Origin: Pseudomonadota bacterium
Lineage (GTDB): Bacteria; Pseudomonadota; Alphaproteobacteria; Sphingomonadales; Sphingomonadaceae
DNA: 64,000 nucleotides
Assembly (NCBI GenBank): GCA_029550345.1
Contig: JAKPHK010000141.1
Location: 1 to 64,000, forward strand
Reading direction: 5' to 3'
Shown here one piece after another: positions 17,324-25,365 of this stretch. Within the stretch, counting starts at the first letter, position 1. Every line of letters begins with the position of its first letter. The position numbers and the translations under genes were made by a program. The notes below the pieces were generated by a model, which made no database searches, was not told the origin of the DNA, and saw only the letters and a program-made list of their open reading frames with translations.

Positions 17324-18903
17324 CAGTTACGTCCTTCCAGCAGCCCGCGCGCGATCACCTGGGCCTGGATTTCGGCCGCGCCTTCGAAGATGTTGAGGAT
17401 CCGCGCATCGCACAGCACGCGGCTGATCTCGTACTCAAGCGCATAGCCGTTGCCGCCGTGGATCTGCAGCGCGGCATCGGCGTTTGCCCAGGCAGCGCGC
17501 GCGGCCAGCAGCTTGGCCATTCCCGCCTCTATGTCACAGCGCTTGCCGGTATCCTTGGCGCGGGCGGCGGCATAGGTCAGTTCCCGGCTGAGGACGAAAT
17601 CGGCCAGACTCATCGCCAGCTTGTCCGCCACGCGGGGGAACCGGACCAGTGCCTTGCCAAACTGCTTGCGCCCCAGCGCATAGTCCAGCCCCAGCTCCAG
17701 CGCGCGCCGGGCCACGCCCACGGCGCGGGCGGCGGTCTGGATCCGGGCGGCTTCGAAGGTGCGCATCAGCTGTTTGAAGCCCTGCCCCTGTTCGCCGCCC
17801 AGCAGGGCATCGCCGGGGGCCTTCATTCCATCGAATTGCAGTGCATATTCGCGCATCCCGCGATAGCCCAGCACCTCGATCTCGCTCCCGCTCATACCCT
17901 CGGCCGGGAAGGGATCGCCGTCATTCCCGCGCGGCTTGGGGACCAGCAGCATCGAGAGCCCGGCATAGCCCTTTGCATCGGGAACCGTCCGGCACAGCAG
18001 CGTCATCAAGTCGGAGCGGGCGGCATGGGTGATCCAGGTCTTGGCCCCCTCGATTACCCATTCGCCGCCTTCCAGCCGCGCGCGGGTCTGCAATGAGCCA
18101 AGGTCCGAGCCGGTATCAGGTTCGGTGAAAACGGCGGTCGGCAGCACCGCTCCGCTGGCGATTTTCGGCAGCCAGTGGGCCTGCTGCTCGGGGGTGCCGC
18201 CCATTGCGATCAGTTCCCCGGCTATCTCGCTGCGGGTGCCGAGCGAACCCGCACCGATCCAGCCGCGCGACAGCTCTTCGGTGATCAGGCACATCACCAG
18301 CTTGCTGAGACCCAGCCCACCGAATTCCTCGGGAATGGTCGCGCCGAAAGTGCCCAGATCGGCCATGGCCTGAACCACATGGTCGGGGATCAGTGCGTTG
18401 GCGAGGTGCCACTTGTGGGCATTTGGCAGGATCTCGGCTTCGGTAAAGCGGCGGAATTGTTCCCGAATCGTATCCAGCTCGGCATCGTGCAGGCTTTCGC
18501 TCGGCCACTGTCCATCGGCCAGTGCGGCAGCAACAGCGGCGCGGGTTGCAGAATGGTCGCCCTCGACCAGTTCGATGCAGGCATGGGCAAGGTCGCGGGC
18601 GGTCTGCCCCAGACCCAGATCGCCGGGGCGCAGCAGCTCGTTCTGGCCCATCGGCAGCCCGCCGGTGAGCTGCCCCAGCGTTTCGGCAAAGGCCAGCAGT
18701 GCGACATCGCGGTCAAGCGCGGTGCCGCCATCGTTCGCCGCAAGCCAGCCCGCCACCGCCTCCAGCGCGGCGACGCTGGTGGCGATCCAGGCAAAGCCGT
18801 GGTGCGCACGCTGGTTCGCGGGATCGATCCCAGCCGCAGCGGCCCGCGCCAGATCGCGATACCCCCGCGCCGCGCCGAGGACGTGGCCGAGGTCCAGGCT
18901 CAT
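17323..18903 (-). CDS. Acyl-CoA dehydrogenase with a long N-terminal extension
   Basis: 526 residues, against about 380-400 for a standard acyl-CoA dehydrogenase. The first 130 or so residues form an Ala-rich helical extension without obvious motifs. The ACAD core then follows: FGATIPEEFGGLGL, FTEPDTGSDLGSLQTRA (FAD site), TAARAVGVARRALE and the catalytic Glu in ILNIFEGAAEIQ. It should oxidise an acyl-CoA to the 2-enoyl-CoA, passing electrons to ETF. The start at 18903 makes an ATGA overlap with the thiolase stop; longer in-frame sequence lies inside the thiolase gene. Confidence 0.9.
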   Translation of the reverse strand: MSLDLGHVLGAARGYRDLARAAAAGIDPANQRAHHGFAWIATSVAALEAVAGWLAANDGGTALDRDVALLAFAETLGQLTGGLPMGQNELLRPGDLGLGQTARDLAHACIELVEGDHSATRAAVAAALADGQWPSESLHDAELDTIREQFRRFTEAEILPNAHKWHLANALIPDHVVQAMADLGTFGATIPEEFGGLGLSKLVMCLITEELSRGWIGAGSLGTRSEIAGELIAMGGTPEQQAHWLPKIASGAVLPTAVFTEPDTGSDLGSLQTRARLEGGEWVIEGAKTWITHAARSDLMTLLCRTVPDAKGYAGLSMLLVPKPRGNDGDPFPAEGMSGSEIEVLGYRGMREYALQFDGMKAPGDALLGGEQGQGFKQLMRTFEAARIQTAARAVGVARRALELGLDYALGRKQFGKALVRFPRVADKLAMSLADFVLSRELTYAAARAKDTGKRCDIEAGMAKLLAARAAWANADAALQIHGGNGYALEYEISRVLCDARILNIFEGAAEIQAQVIARGLLEGRN

Positions 18904-20126
18904 GCCTTTTCGAACACCGCAGCGATGCCCTGCCCGCCGCCGATGCACATGGTTTCAAGGCCATATTTCACATCGCGGCGCTGCATTTCGCGGGTCAGGT
19001 TGGCAAGGATCCGCCCGCCGGTGGCGCCAATCGGGTGACCCAGCGAAATGCCCGAACCGTTGACGTTGAGAATTTCGTGGCGGCTGTCATCGTCCGACCA
19101 GCCCCAGCCCTTGAGGCAGGCGAGGACCTGCGGTGCGAAGGCCTCGTTCAGCTCGATCAGACCGATGTCGGCCCACGACAGGCCGTTCCGCGCAAACAAC
19201 CGCTCGGTCGCGGGGACCGGGCCAAATCCCATCCGCGCCGGATCGCAGCCCGCTGCGGCCCAGGAGTGGAAGAACGCAATCGGCTCCAGCCCCAGCTCTT
19301 CCAGCTTGTCCTCGGCCACGACAAGGCAGGCGGCGGCGGCATCGTTCTGCTGGCTGGCGTTGCCCGCCGTCACCACGGCGCCGGGCATCTTGGCTTCCAG
19401 CGCGCGCAGCTTGCCCAGCGTTTCCATCGAGGCATCGGCGCGGTACCCCTCGTCGTGCGCGAAAATCACCGGATCACCCTTTTTCTGCGGGATCTCGACC
19501 GGGACCAATTCGTCGGCGAACAGGCCCTTGTCCCAGGCTGCAGCGGCGCGCTGGTGGCTGCGCACGGCATAGGCATCGCAGGCCTCACGGCTGATATTCC
19601 AGTCTTTGGCAAGGTTTTCAGCCGTTTCGATCATGCCCGAAATCACGCCATAGCGTTCGATCGGCTGGCTCATTACCCGGCCCCGGGTCAGCCGGTCATG
19701 CAGGGTCAGATTGCCCGCGCGCACGCCCTTGCGAATGTCGGTGGTGTAATGCTCGACGTTCGACATCGATTCGCAGCCGCCCGCAACCACCACGTCCGAG
19801 GCCCCGGTCTGAACCATCATCGCCGCGTTAACGATTGCCTGCAGGCCCGATCCACAACGCCGATCGAGTTGATAGCCCGGCACCTCTTCAGGCAAACCGG
19901 CGAGCAGCCATGACCAGTGCGAGATGCACGGCGCTTCGCCGCTGCCGTAACCCTGCGCGAAGATCACATCATCGACCCGCGACGGATCGATCTTCGTCCG
20001 CTCCATCAGGGCCTTCAGGATCGTGGCGCCAAGCTGCCCGGCGGTGAGCGGAGACAGGCTGCCGCCGAACTTGCCGACGGCGGTGCGGATCGGAGCGACA
20101 ATGGCGGCACGTCGAAGTTGGGTCAT
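18900..20126 (-). CDS. Thiolase (acetyl-CoA C-acyltransferase family)
   Basis: A 408-residue thiolase. The acyl-accepting cysteine is C91 in DRRCGSGLQAI. The active-site loops NEAFAPQVL, GSGISLGHPIGATGGR and CIGGGQG (second catalytic Cys) are intact. In a degradative cluster it is expected to cleave a 3-oxoacyl-CoA with CoA, releasing acetyl-CoA or propionyl-CoA. It is coupled on both sides: its start overlaps the CoA-transferase stop by ATGA, and its stop overlaps the dehydrogenase start. Confidence 0.93.
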   Translation of the reverse strand: MTQLRRAAIVAPIRTAVGKFGGSLSPLTAGQLGATILKALMERTKIDPSRVDDVIFAQGYGSGEAPCISHWSWLLAGLPEEVPGYQLDRRCGSGLQAIVNAAMMVQTGASDVVVAGGCESMSNVEHYTTDIRKGVRAGNLTLHDRLTRGRVMSQPIERYGVISGMIETAENLAKDWNISREACDAYAVRSHQRAAAAWDKGLFADELVPVEIPQKKGDPVIFAHDEGYRADASMETLGKLRALEAKMPGAVVTAGNASQQNDAAAACLVVAEDKLEELGLEPIAFFHSWAAAGCDPARMGFGPVPATERLFARNGLSWADIGLIELNEAFAPQVLACLKGWGWSDDDSRHEILNVNGSGISLGHPIGATGGRILANLTREMQRRDVKYGLETMCIGGGQGIAAVFEKA

Positions 20127-21355
20127 TTCTTGTCCTTGTCTGAAGTGGCGACAATCCCACGGTCGATCAGATCGCCGATCTGGCCGGAAGTGAGGCCAAG
20201 GCTTTCGGCCAGCACTTCCTCGCTGTGCTCACCAAGGTAGGGTGCGGGCCGGGGATCGCCGCGATCCTGCCCCGGCACATTGGCGAAAGACCGGGTGGCG
20301 GGATAGGCGAAGCCGCTGGGATTGGCGGGCGACGGCCCGAACAGGGGATTGTTGGTGACGAGATCGGGATCGTTCGCGGCCTCGAACATGGTGCGGTAGC
20401 GCTCAAACGTCGCACCGGCCCGGGCCAACCGCTGCGCCAGATCGGCGTAGTCATGGCTTTCCGCCGCGCTCTGGAACAAGGCGAACAGCCGCTCGCGATT
20501 GACGAAGCGGGCGTGATCGCTGGCGGCGAAATCGGCTCCAAGTTCAGCCTCCAGCGCCGCCACTTCGGCGGCCAGACCGAATGCCTCGACAGTCGCCCGC
20601 CACTGCTTGGGCGTCAGCGCCGCGACCATGAAACGCTTGCCGTCACGGCTCAGGAAATCGCGGCCGAAAGCGCCCCAGATTGCATTGCCCAGCCGTTCGC
20701 GGTCCGCCCCGCGATAGAGCATTTCGGCCATGGCCCCGGCATTGGCCATGGTCCCGATCGCGACATCGCCCAGCGGCACGCGCAGCTCGATCCCCTCGCC
20801 CGTCCGGTCACGGTGGCGCAGCCCGGCCAGCAGCGTAAAGGCGCAGTAGGCCCCGGTGATGAAATCCCAGGCCGGCATCACCTGATTGACCGGCGGGGCC
20901 GTTGCCGGGTCCCACTCCTCAGGCCCGGTCATCAGCGGATAGCCGCTGGCAGCGTTGACGGTGAAATCCATCGCCTGGCGGCCATCGTGCCAGCCCATGA
21001 TCCGCACCGATACCAGTTCGGGGCAGGTCTGCGCCAATTGGGCATGGCTCATGAAGCTGTCCACCGGCAGATTGGTGATCAACTGCCCGGTCTTGCGGAC
21101 CAGTTCGGCGGCGATTTCGCGCCCTTCGGCGCTGGTCAGATCGAGCGCCAGGCTCTTCTTCGCGCGGTTGAGATTCTCCCAGGCGAGCGAACGGCCCTCA
21201 CGGGTTACCATGTAGCGGTCGTAATCAAGGCCCCCGGCCTTGTGATCGATCCGCACCACGTCCGCCCCGAACTGCGCGCAGTAAAGCCCGGCGGTGGGCG
21301 AGGCGACGAACGAGGACACCTCGACGATCTTCAGGCCGGAGAGCAGATCGTACAT
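20123..21355 (-). CDS. Family III CoA-transferase (CaiB/BaiF)
   Basis: A 410-residue protein with the family III opening LLSGLKIVEVSSFVASPTAG. The expected catalytic Asp is D164 in the PAWDFITGAYCAF segment. The C-terminal part includes GQIGDLIDRGIV, typical of the family. It would activate a carboxylate by moving CoA from another acyl-CoA. It supplies the entry step for the cluster, which has no acyl-CoA ligase. It is preceded by the REP-like inverted repeat, which separates it from the second dehydrogenase gene. Confidence 0.9.
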   Translation of the reverse strand: MYDLLSGLKIVEVSSFVASPTAGLYCAQFGADVVRIDHKAGGLDYDRYMVTREGRSLAWENLNRAKKSLALDLTSAEGREIAAELVRKTGQLITNLPVDSFMSHAQLAQTCPELVSVRIMGWHDGRQAMDFTVNAASGYPLMTGPEEWDPATAPPVNQVMPAWDFITGAYCAFTLLAGLRHRDRTGEGIELRVPLGDVAIGTMANAGAMAEMLYRGADRERLGNAIWGAFGRDFLSRDGKRFMVAALTPKQWRATVEAFGLAAEVAALEAELGADFAASDHARFVNRERLFALFQSAAESHDYADLAQRLARAGATFERYRTMFEAANDPDLVTNNPLFGPSPANPSGFAYPATRSFANVPGQDRGDPRPAPYLGEHSEEVLAESLGLTSGQIGDLIDRGIVATSDKDKK

Positions 21356-21358
21356 CTA

Positions 21359-21504
21359 TTCCTCCCCTTCAGGGGAGGGGGACCACCGGAGGTGGTGGAG
21401 GGGCACGGGCGCGTGATCACCACGCCGGAAAGTCAGGACCACCCGCGCGTGCCCCTCCACCCCGCCGCTTCGCGTCGCGGTCCCCCTCCCCGTGCCGGGG
21501 AGGA
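21359..21504. repeat. REP-like pair of C-rich inverted repeats
   Basis: The arms at about 21359-21413 and 21444-21504 are near-complementary copies of a 55-60 base unit. Each unit contains its own small hairpin (CCCCTTCAGGGG-like in the left arm, CCCCGGCACGGGG in the right arm) and the core GGAGGGGGACC...GTGGAGGGGCACG. The pair fills the whole gap between the acyl-CoA dehydrogenase and CoA-transferase genes. It resembles dispersed palindromic elements common in sphingomonad genomes. It may work as a transcription or mRNA-stability element inside the operon. Confidence 0.75.
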
Positions 21505-22680
21505 TCACCAGACCGCGCCTTCAGCCGCGAATTCGCGTAGCAGGTGCTTGGCGATCTGCAGCTGCATGATCTGGCTGGTGCCTTCGTAGATCCGCAGGAT
21601 CCGCGCGTCGCGGAAGAACCGTTCGGCCGGATACTCCGCCAGATAGCCCGCCCCGCCAAAGACCTGGACGCAGCGATCGACCACACGGCCGCAGGTTTCG
21701 GAAGCGAACAGCTTGGCCGCAGCGGCCTTGCGCATCACGTTCTCGCCACGGTCAGCCCGGGCGCAGGCATCGGCGATCATGCATTCGGCGGCGTAAAGCT
21801 CGGCCTCGCTATCGGCCAGCATCGCCTGGATCAGCTGGAAATTGGCGATCGCCTCGCCAAAGGCCTTGCGCTCACAGGCATAACGGATCGCGGTATCCAG
21901 CGCGCGGCGGCCCATGCCGACGCTCATCCCCGCAACCGAAAGCCGCCCGTTGTCGAGGCTTTGCATCGCGATCTTGAAGCCGCGCCCTTCCTCACCCCCG
22001 ACCAGCGCCGATCCGGGGATATGGACATCCTCCATGATCACATCGGCGATATGCGCGCCGGATTGCCCCATCTTCTTGTCGGGCTTGCCGATGGTGATCC
22101 CGGGCGTGGTCATATCGACGATGAAGGCGGAGACGTGGGCGTTCTTGGGCAGCGCATCCTTGTTGGTGCGGGCCATGATCAGCCCGATCTTCGCGTTCGG
22201 GCTGTTGGTGATATAGCGCTTGGTGCCGTTCAGCTTGTAGCCGTTGCCATCGCGCACGGCGGTGGTCTGCATCGCCGCGCTGTCCGATCCTGAACCCGGC
22301 TCGGTCAGGCCGAAGCAGGCGATTTCCCCGCTGGCGATGCGCGGCAGCCATTCGGCCTTCTGCTCCGCCGTGCCGAAATTCTTGATCGCGCTGCCGGTCA
22401 TCCCGATGTTGATCGAAATGGTCGAGCGGAAGGCGGGTGAGGCGTAGGAGAGCTGCTTCACCGTCTCGATATACTGGCTGATATTCATGCCGGCGCCGCC
22501 GAACTCTTCGGGAATGGTGATCCCGAACAGGCCCATGTCGCGCATTTCCTGCAGAATATCGGCCGGGATCGCATCGGCGGCGATCACCGCTTCCTCAGCC
22601 GGGATCAGCCGTTCGCGAACATAGCGGCGCAGCTGATCGATGAACTGTTCGAAGACTTCGGCGTCCATTCCGGGGTTCAT
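21505..22680 (-). CDS. Acyl-CoA dehydrogenase, standard length
   Basis: A 391-residue FAD enzyme. The motifs are ITIPEEFGGAGM near residue 58, GLTEPGSGSDSAAMQTTA and KRYITNSP. The CERKAFGEAIANFQLIQ segment and the C-terminal catalytic Glu in RIYEGTSQIMQLQIAKHLL are also present. It would perform the alpha,beta-desaturation of an acyl-CoA. The start at 22680 has GAGGAG nine bases upstream and lies 13 bases after the SDR stop, so the two are co-transcribed. It is a second dehydrogenase distinct from the extended one at 17323. Confidence 0.94.
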   Translation of the reverse strand: MNPGMDAEVFEQFIDQLRRYVRERLIPAEEAVIAADAIPADILQEMRDMGLFGITIPEEFGGAGMNISQYIETVKQLSYASPAFRSTISINIGMTGSAIKNFGTAEQKAEWLPRIASGEIACFGLTEPGSGSDSAAMQTTAVRDGNGYKLNGTKRYITNSPNAKIGLIMARTNKDALPKNAHVSAFIVDMTTPGITIGKPDKKMGQSGAHIADVIMEDVHIPGSALVGGEEGRGFKIAMQSLDNGRLSVAGMSVGMGRRALDTAIRYACERKAFGEAIANFQLIQAMLADSEAELYAAECMIADACARADRGENVMRKAAAAKLFASETCGRVVDRCVQVFGGAGYLAEYPAERFFRDARILRIYEGTSQIMQLQIAKHLLREFAAEGAVW

Positions 22681-22693
22681 GGGTTCAGGCTCC

Positions 22694-23608
22694 TCAGATC
22701 GGATCATAGGGGAAGACGTGGGCCGAAACCTCATCCGCCCTGGCCATGCTGGGCTTGAACGAAGGGATCAGCTCAGCCGCGATCGCTTCGGGGGTCCAGC
22801 CTTCCAGCTTGGTCATCGAACGGACCGGGCGCGGCTTGCCGAACAGCACGATCTCGTTCTTGCGGACAGAGAATATCTGGTTGCTCACATCCTGGCTGGC
22901 ATCCGAGGCGAGATAGACCACCAGCGGCGCGATCTTGTCTGCGCTCATGGTTTTGAGCCGTTCGACCCGCTCTTTCTGATCGGGCGTTTCCGCCGGGATC
23001 GATGCGGTCATGCGGCTCCAGGCGAAGGGCGCGATGCAGTTGGAGCGCACCCCCGCACGGGCCATATCCAGCGCGATCGACTGCGACAGGCCGACGATGC
23101 CGAGCTTGGCCGCGCTGTAATTGGCCTGGCCGATGTTGCCGATCAAGCCGGAGGTTGAGGTGAAATGGACAAAGCTGCCCGATTGCTGTTCGCGGAAATA
23201 GGGCGTCGCCGCCTTGGAGACGTGGAACGCGCCATTCAGGTGCACGTCGATCACCGCGCGCCAATCCTCAAAGCTCATCTTGTGCCAGATCGCGTCGCGC
23301 AGGATTCCGGCGTTGTTGACCACCGCGTCGATCCGGCCAAAACGCTGGACCGCATCCTCGATGATGCTGGCCGCCCCGGCAGGATCGGCGACAGAGGCCA
23401 GATTGGCGTGGGCCTTGCCGCCTGCGGCCACGATTTCATCCGCGGTCTGCTGCGCCGGGCCGGCATCGCCGCCTTCACCGCCGCCGCCAACCCCCGGATC
23501 GTTGATCACCACCGCCGCGCCATGCTTTGCGCAGAGCAGCGCGATTTCGCGCCCGACCCCGCGTCCCGCCCCGGTAACGGCCACAACCTTGCCTTCGAGC
23601 ATCCCCAT
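22694..23608 (-). CDS. SDR 3-hydroxyacyl-CoA dehydrogenase (MFE-2/HSD17B4-like)
   Basis: A 304-residue short-chain dehydrogenase. It has the Rossmann motif TGAGRGVG, the loop VINDPGVGGGGEGG characteristic of multifunctional-enzyme-2-type dehydrogenases, and VNNAGILRD. The catalytic Ser is in TSTSGLIGNIGQ, with Y-x-x-x-K in NYSAAKLG. The family oxidises (3R)-hydroxyacyl-CoA, which fits the MaoC-type hydratase at the far end of the cluster. It is the promoter-proximal gene. An AGGAGAGG lies 11 bases before ATG 23608, and a second start two codons in is possible. Confidence 0.92.
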   Translation of the reverse strand: MGMLEGKVVAVTGAGRGVGREIALLCAKHGAAVVINDPGVGGGGEGGDAGPAQQTADEIVAAGGKAHANLASVADPAGAASIIEDAVQRFGRIDAVVNNAGILRDAIWHKMSFEDWRAVIDVHLNGAFHVSKAATPYFREQQSGSFVHFTSTSGLIGNIGQANYSAAKLGIVGLSQSIALDMARAGVRSNCIAPFAWSRMTASIPAETPDQKERVERLKTMSADKIAPLVVYLASDASQDVSNQIFSVRKNEIVLFGKPRPVRSMTKLEGWTPEAIAAELIPSFKPSMARADEVSAHVFPYDPI

Positions 23609-23673
23609 GTGCCGCGAATCCTCTCCTGATTTAATCGATCACTTAAAACGTCATAGGCAGACGGTCAGCAAAA

Positions 23674-23883
23674 TCAACCGCCGGGCTTGGCTGTTTCCGT
23701 GGCTGTGGCGGCAGGCGCTGCTCCGGCCGCCGCCGCTTCGACCGGCGGGCGCTGCTGCTCGACCATTTCGGCGGCATCGTCGAGGGCGGCTGCCTCACCC
23801 TTGGAAACGCCGCCAGCGGTGCGGGTTTCATCGCCGCAAGCGGCCAGCAACAGGGCGAGGATCAGCGGGATCAGTTTGCGCAT
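23674..23883 (-). CDS. Small lipoprotein
   Basis: A 69-residue predicted lipoprotein. Residues 1-15 are MRKLIPLILALLLAAC, ending in a lipobox with the lipidated Cys, followed by GDETRTAGG. A mostly disordered acidic, Ala/Pro-rich tail with a Met-Val-Glu-Gln-Gln stretch follows. No ribosome-binding site is obvious at 23883; a slightly longer form is possible. It has the same design as the neighbour at 23980 and may be a divergent duplicate. The function is unknown. Confidence 0.65.
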   Translation of the reverse strand: MRKLIPLILALLLAACGDETRTAGGVSKGEAAALDDAAEMVEQQRPPVEAAAAGAAPAATATETAKPGG

Positions 23884-23913
23884 GGGGCCGAACATAGCGC
23901 GATCAGGGCAAAG

Positions 23914-23958
23914 AAAAAGGGGCGACGGGAACCGGACTGGCCTTTCCCATCGCCCCTG
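23914..23958 (-). terminator. Rho-independent terminator after the second small lipoprotein gene
   Basis: On the minus strand AGGGGCGATGGGAA pairs with TTCCCGTCGCCCCT (one G.T pair), closing a 12-base loop, and is followed by TTTTTC. It starts 21 bases past the stop of the gene at 23980 and lies upstream of the lipoprotein gene at 23674, so those two genes should be separate transcripts. Confidence 0.85.
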
Positions 23959-23979
23959 TTGGCGCAAGCCGCGGCACGC

Positions 23980-24204
23980 TTACTGCTTGGCGGCTTCCCC
24001 GGCAGGCGCGGCGGCGGCTTCGGCACCGGCTGCGGCAGAGGCATCGGCCACCGGGGTGGCATCGATATCACCGATCGCTTCTTCGGCCGGCATTTCGACG
24101 TTGTCAGCCTGGGCGTCTTCCTTGGCGCTTTCCGACGATCCGCAGGCCGAAAGCGCCAGTGCGGCGGTGACGGCAAGGATCAAGGCAGGGCGTCTGGTCA
24201 TCAT
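23980..24204 (-). CDS. Small Ala-rich lipoprotein
   Basis: A 74-residue predicted lipoprotein. The signal ALILAVTAALALSACGS has a clear lipobox. After it comes an acidic segment (SSESAKEDAQADNVEMPAEEAIGD in parts) and an Ala/Pro-rich end. ATG 24204 has AAAGG seven bases upstream. The gene is divergent from the sahR-met operon across a 159-base gap. The function is unknown; low complexity suggests a spacer or envelope-associated role, but nothing in the sequence proves it. Confidence 0.75.
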   Translation of the reverse strand: MMTRRPALILAVTAALALSACGSSESAKEDAQADNVEMPAEEAIGDIDATPVADASAAAGAEAAAAPAGEAAKQ

Positions 24205-24345
24205 CTGGGAACCTTTCAACGTTGCGCGGCCCGGCGGCCGGAATGCCGCGAATGGGCTGACCCTAACCCGCCGAAATGGCCCTGCCAACCGCCCGGGCCG
24301 CAAAATGCACAGCAGCCGGGTCATCGCGAAACGCCTGTTGATCGG

Positions 24346-24365
24346 ATATAAAGATTTCTTTATAT
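24346..24365. promoter_or_regulatory. Perfect palindrome, probable SahR operator
   Basis: ATATAAAG, ATTT, CTTTATAT is a perfect 8+4+8 inverted repeat whose last bases overlap the sahR start codon at 24364. ArsR-family repressors bind such A/T-rich dyads. The site would let the regulator control itself and the downstream metF-metH genes. The assignment to SahR is an inference from position and symmetry. Confidence 0.7.
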
Positions 24366-25365
24366 GATCGCGGCAATGCGGATCGAACCCACTCTTCGCG
24401 CCCTGGCGGACCCGACGCGGCTGCGCATCATGCGCCTGCTCGCGGCGATGGAGCTGTCGGTCGGAGAGCTGGCACAGGTGCTGGGGCAAAGCCAGCCGCG
24501 CGTATCGCGCCACGTGCGGATCCTGTGCGATGCCGGTCTGGCCGAACGGCACAAGGAAGGGGCCTGGGTGTTCCTGCGCAGTGCTATCGGAGAGCACCGG
24601 GCCCCGCCGCTGGGTGCTGCCGCTGCGCGCCTGCTGGCCACGGCGGAGGACGGCGATGCCCAGTTCGCCGCCCGCTGCGCCGAGGATCGCCGCCACCTTG
24701 CCGCGATCCGCGCCGCGCGGGAAACGGCAGCGACCAGCTATTTCTCCCGCCACGCCGCCGAATGGGACCGACTGCGCAGCCTGCACAGCCCCGACGGCCC
24801 GGTCGAAGCCGCACTGCTGACCGCGCTGGGCGAAGCACCGCTTGGCGCATTGCTGGACATTGGCACCGGCACCGGCCGGATTGCCCAGTTGCTCAGCCCG
24901 CGCGCCGCGCAGGTGACCGGGCTGGACAAGAGCCCGGAAATGCTGCGACTGGCCCGCACCCGCTTGCAGAACCTGCCCGCCGGACTGGTCGAGCTGGTCC
25001 CGGGCGATTTCACCGCACTGCCCTTTGCCGCCGCCGGTTTCGATACCGTGGTGTTCCATCAGGTGCTGCACTATGCACAGGACCCACTGGCGGCGCTGCG
25101 CGAAGCGGCCCGGGTCTGCCGCGCTGGCGGAACGATCGCCGTGGTCGATTTCGCCGCGCATGACCGGGAAGAGCTGCGCACCCAGCACGCCCATGCCCGC
25201 CTCGGCTTTTCGGACGAGGCGATGCTGGCGCTGCTGGCCGGGGCCGGCTTTGCCGCCGCCACCCCGGTCGCGCTGCCCGGCAAACCGTTGACCGTGAAGA
25301 TCTGGACCGGCCGCCGTCTGGCCGATCCCGCCCCCGCATCCCGCAAGAAGGCCGAAACCGCATGA
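24364..25365 (+). CDS. sahR: ArsR-family regulator fused to a SAM-methyltransferase-like domain (SahR type)
   Basis: 333 residues. Residues about 5-80 form an ArsR winged helix (LRALADPTRLRIMRLL, then the recognition helix SQPRVSRHVRIL). From about 130 there is a class I methyltransferase fold with GALLDIGTGTGRIAQ (motif I) and VVFHQVLHYAQDP. SahR proteins use this fold to sense S-adenosylhomocysteine and derepress the SAM cycle. It is the first gene of the metF-metH operon, coupled to metF by ATGA. The start may instead be ATG 24376, because 24364 lies in the palindrome and has no ribosome-binding site. It lacks the metal-binding Cys motif of classical ArsR proteins. Confidence 0.85.
   Translation: MIAAMRIEPTLRALADPTRLRIMRLLAAMELSVGELAQVLGQSQPRVSRHVRILCDAGLAERHKEGAWVFLRSAIGEHRAPPLGAAAARLLATAEDGDAQFAARCAEDRRHLAAIRAARETAATSYFSRHAAEWDRLRSLHSPDGPVEAALLTALGEAPLGALLDIGTGTGRIAQLLSPRAAQVTGLDKSPEMLRLARTRLQNLPAGLVELVPGDFTALPFAAAGFDTVVFHQVLHYAQDPLAALREAARVCRAGGTIAVVDFAAHDREELRTQHAHARLGFSDEAMLALLAGAGFAAATPVALPGKPLTVKIWTGRRLADPAPASRKKAETA

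Noticed and set aside
21356..21504. CRISPR or insertion-sequence end
   Set aside because: There are only two inverted copies, no regular spacers and no transposase; it fits a REP-like element better.
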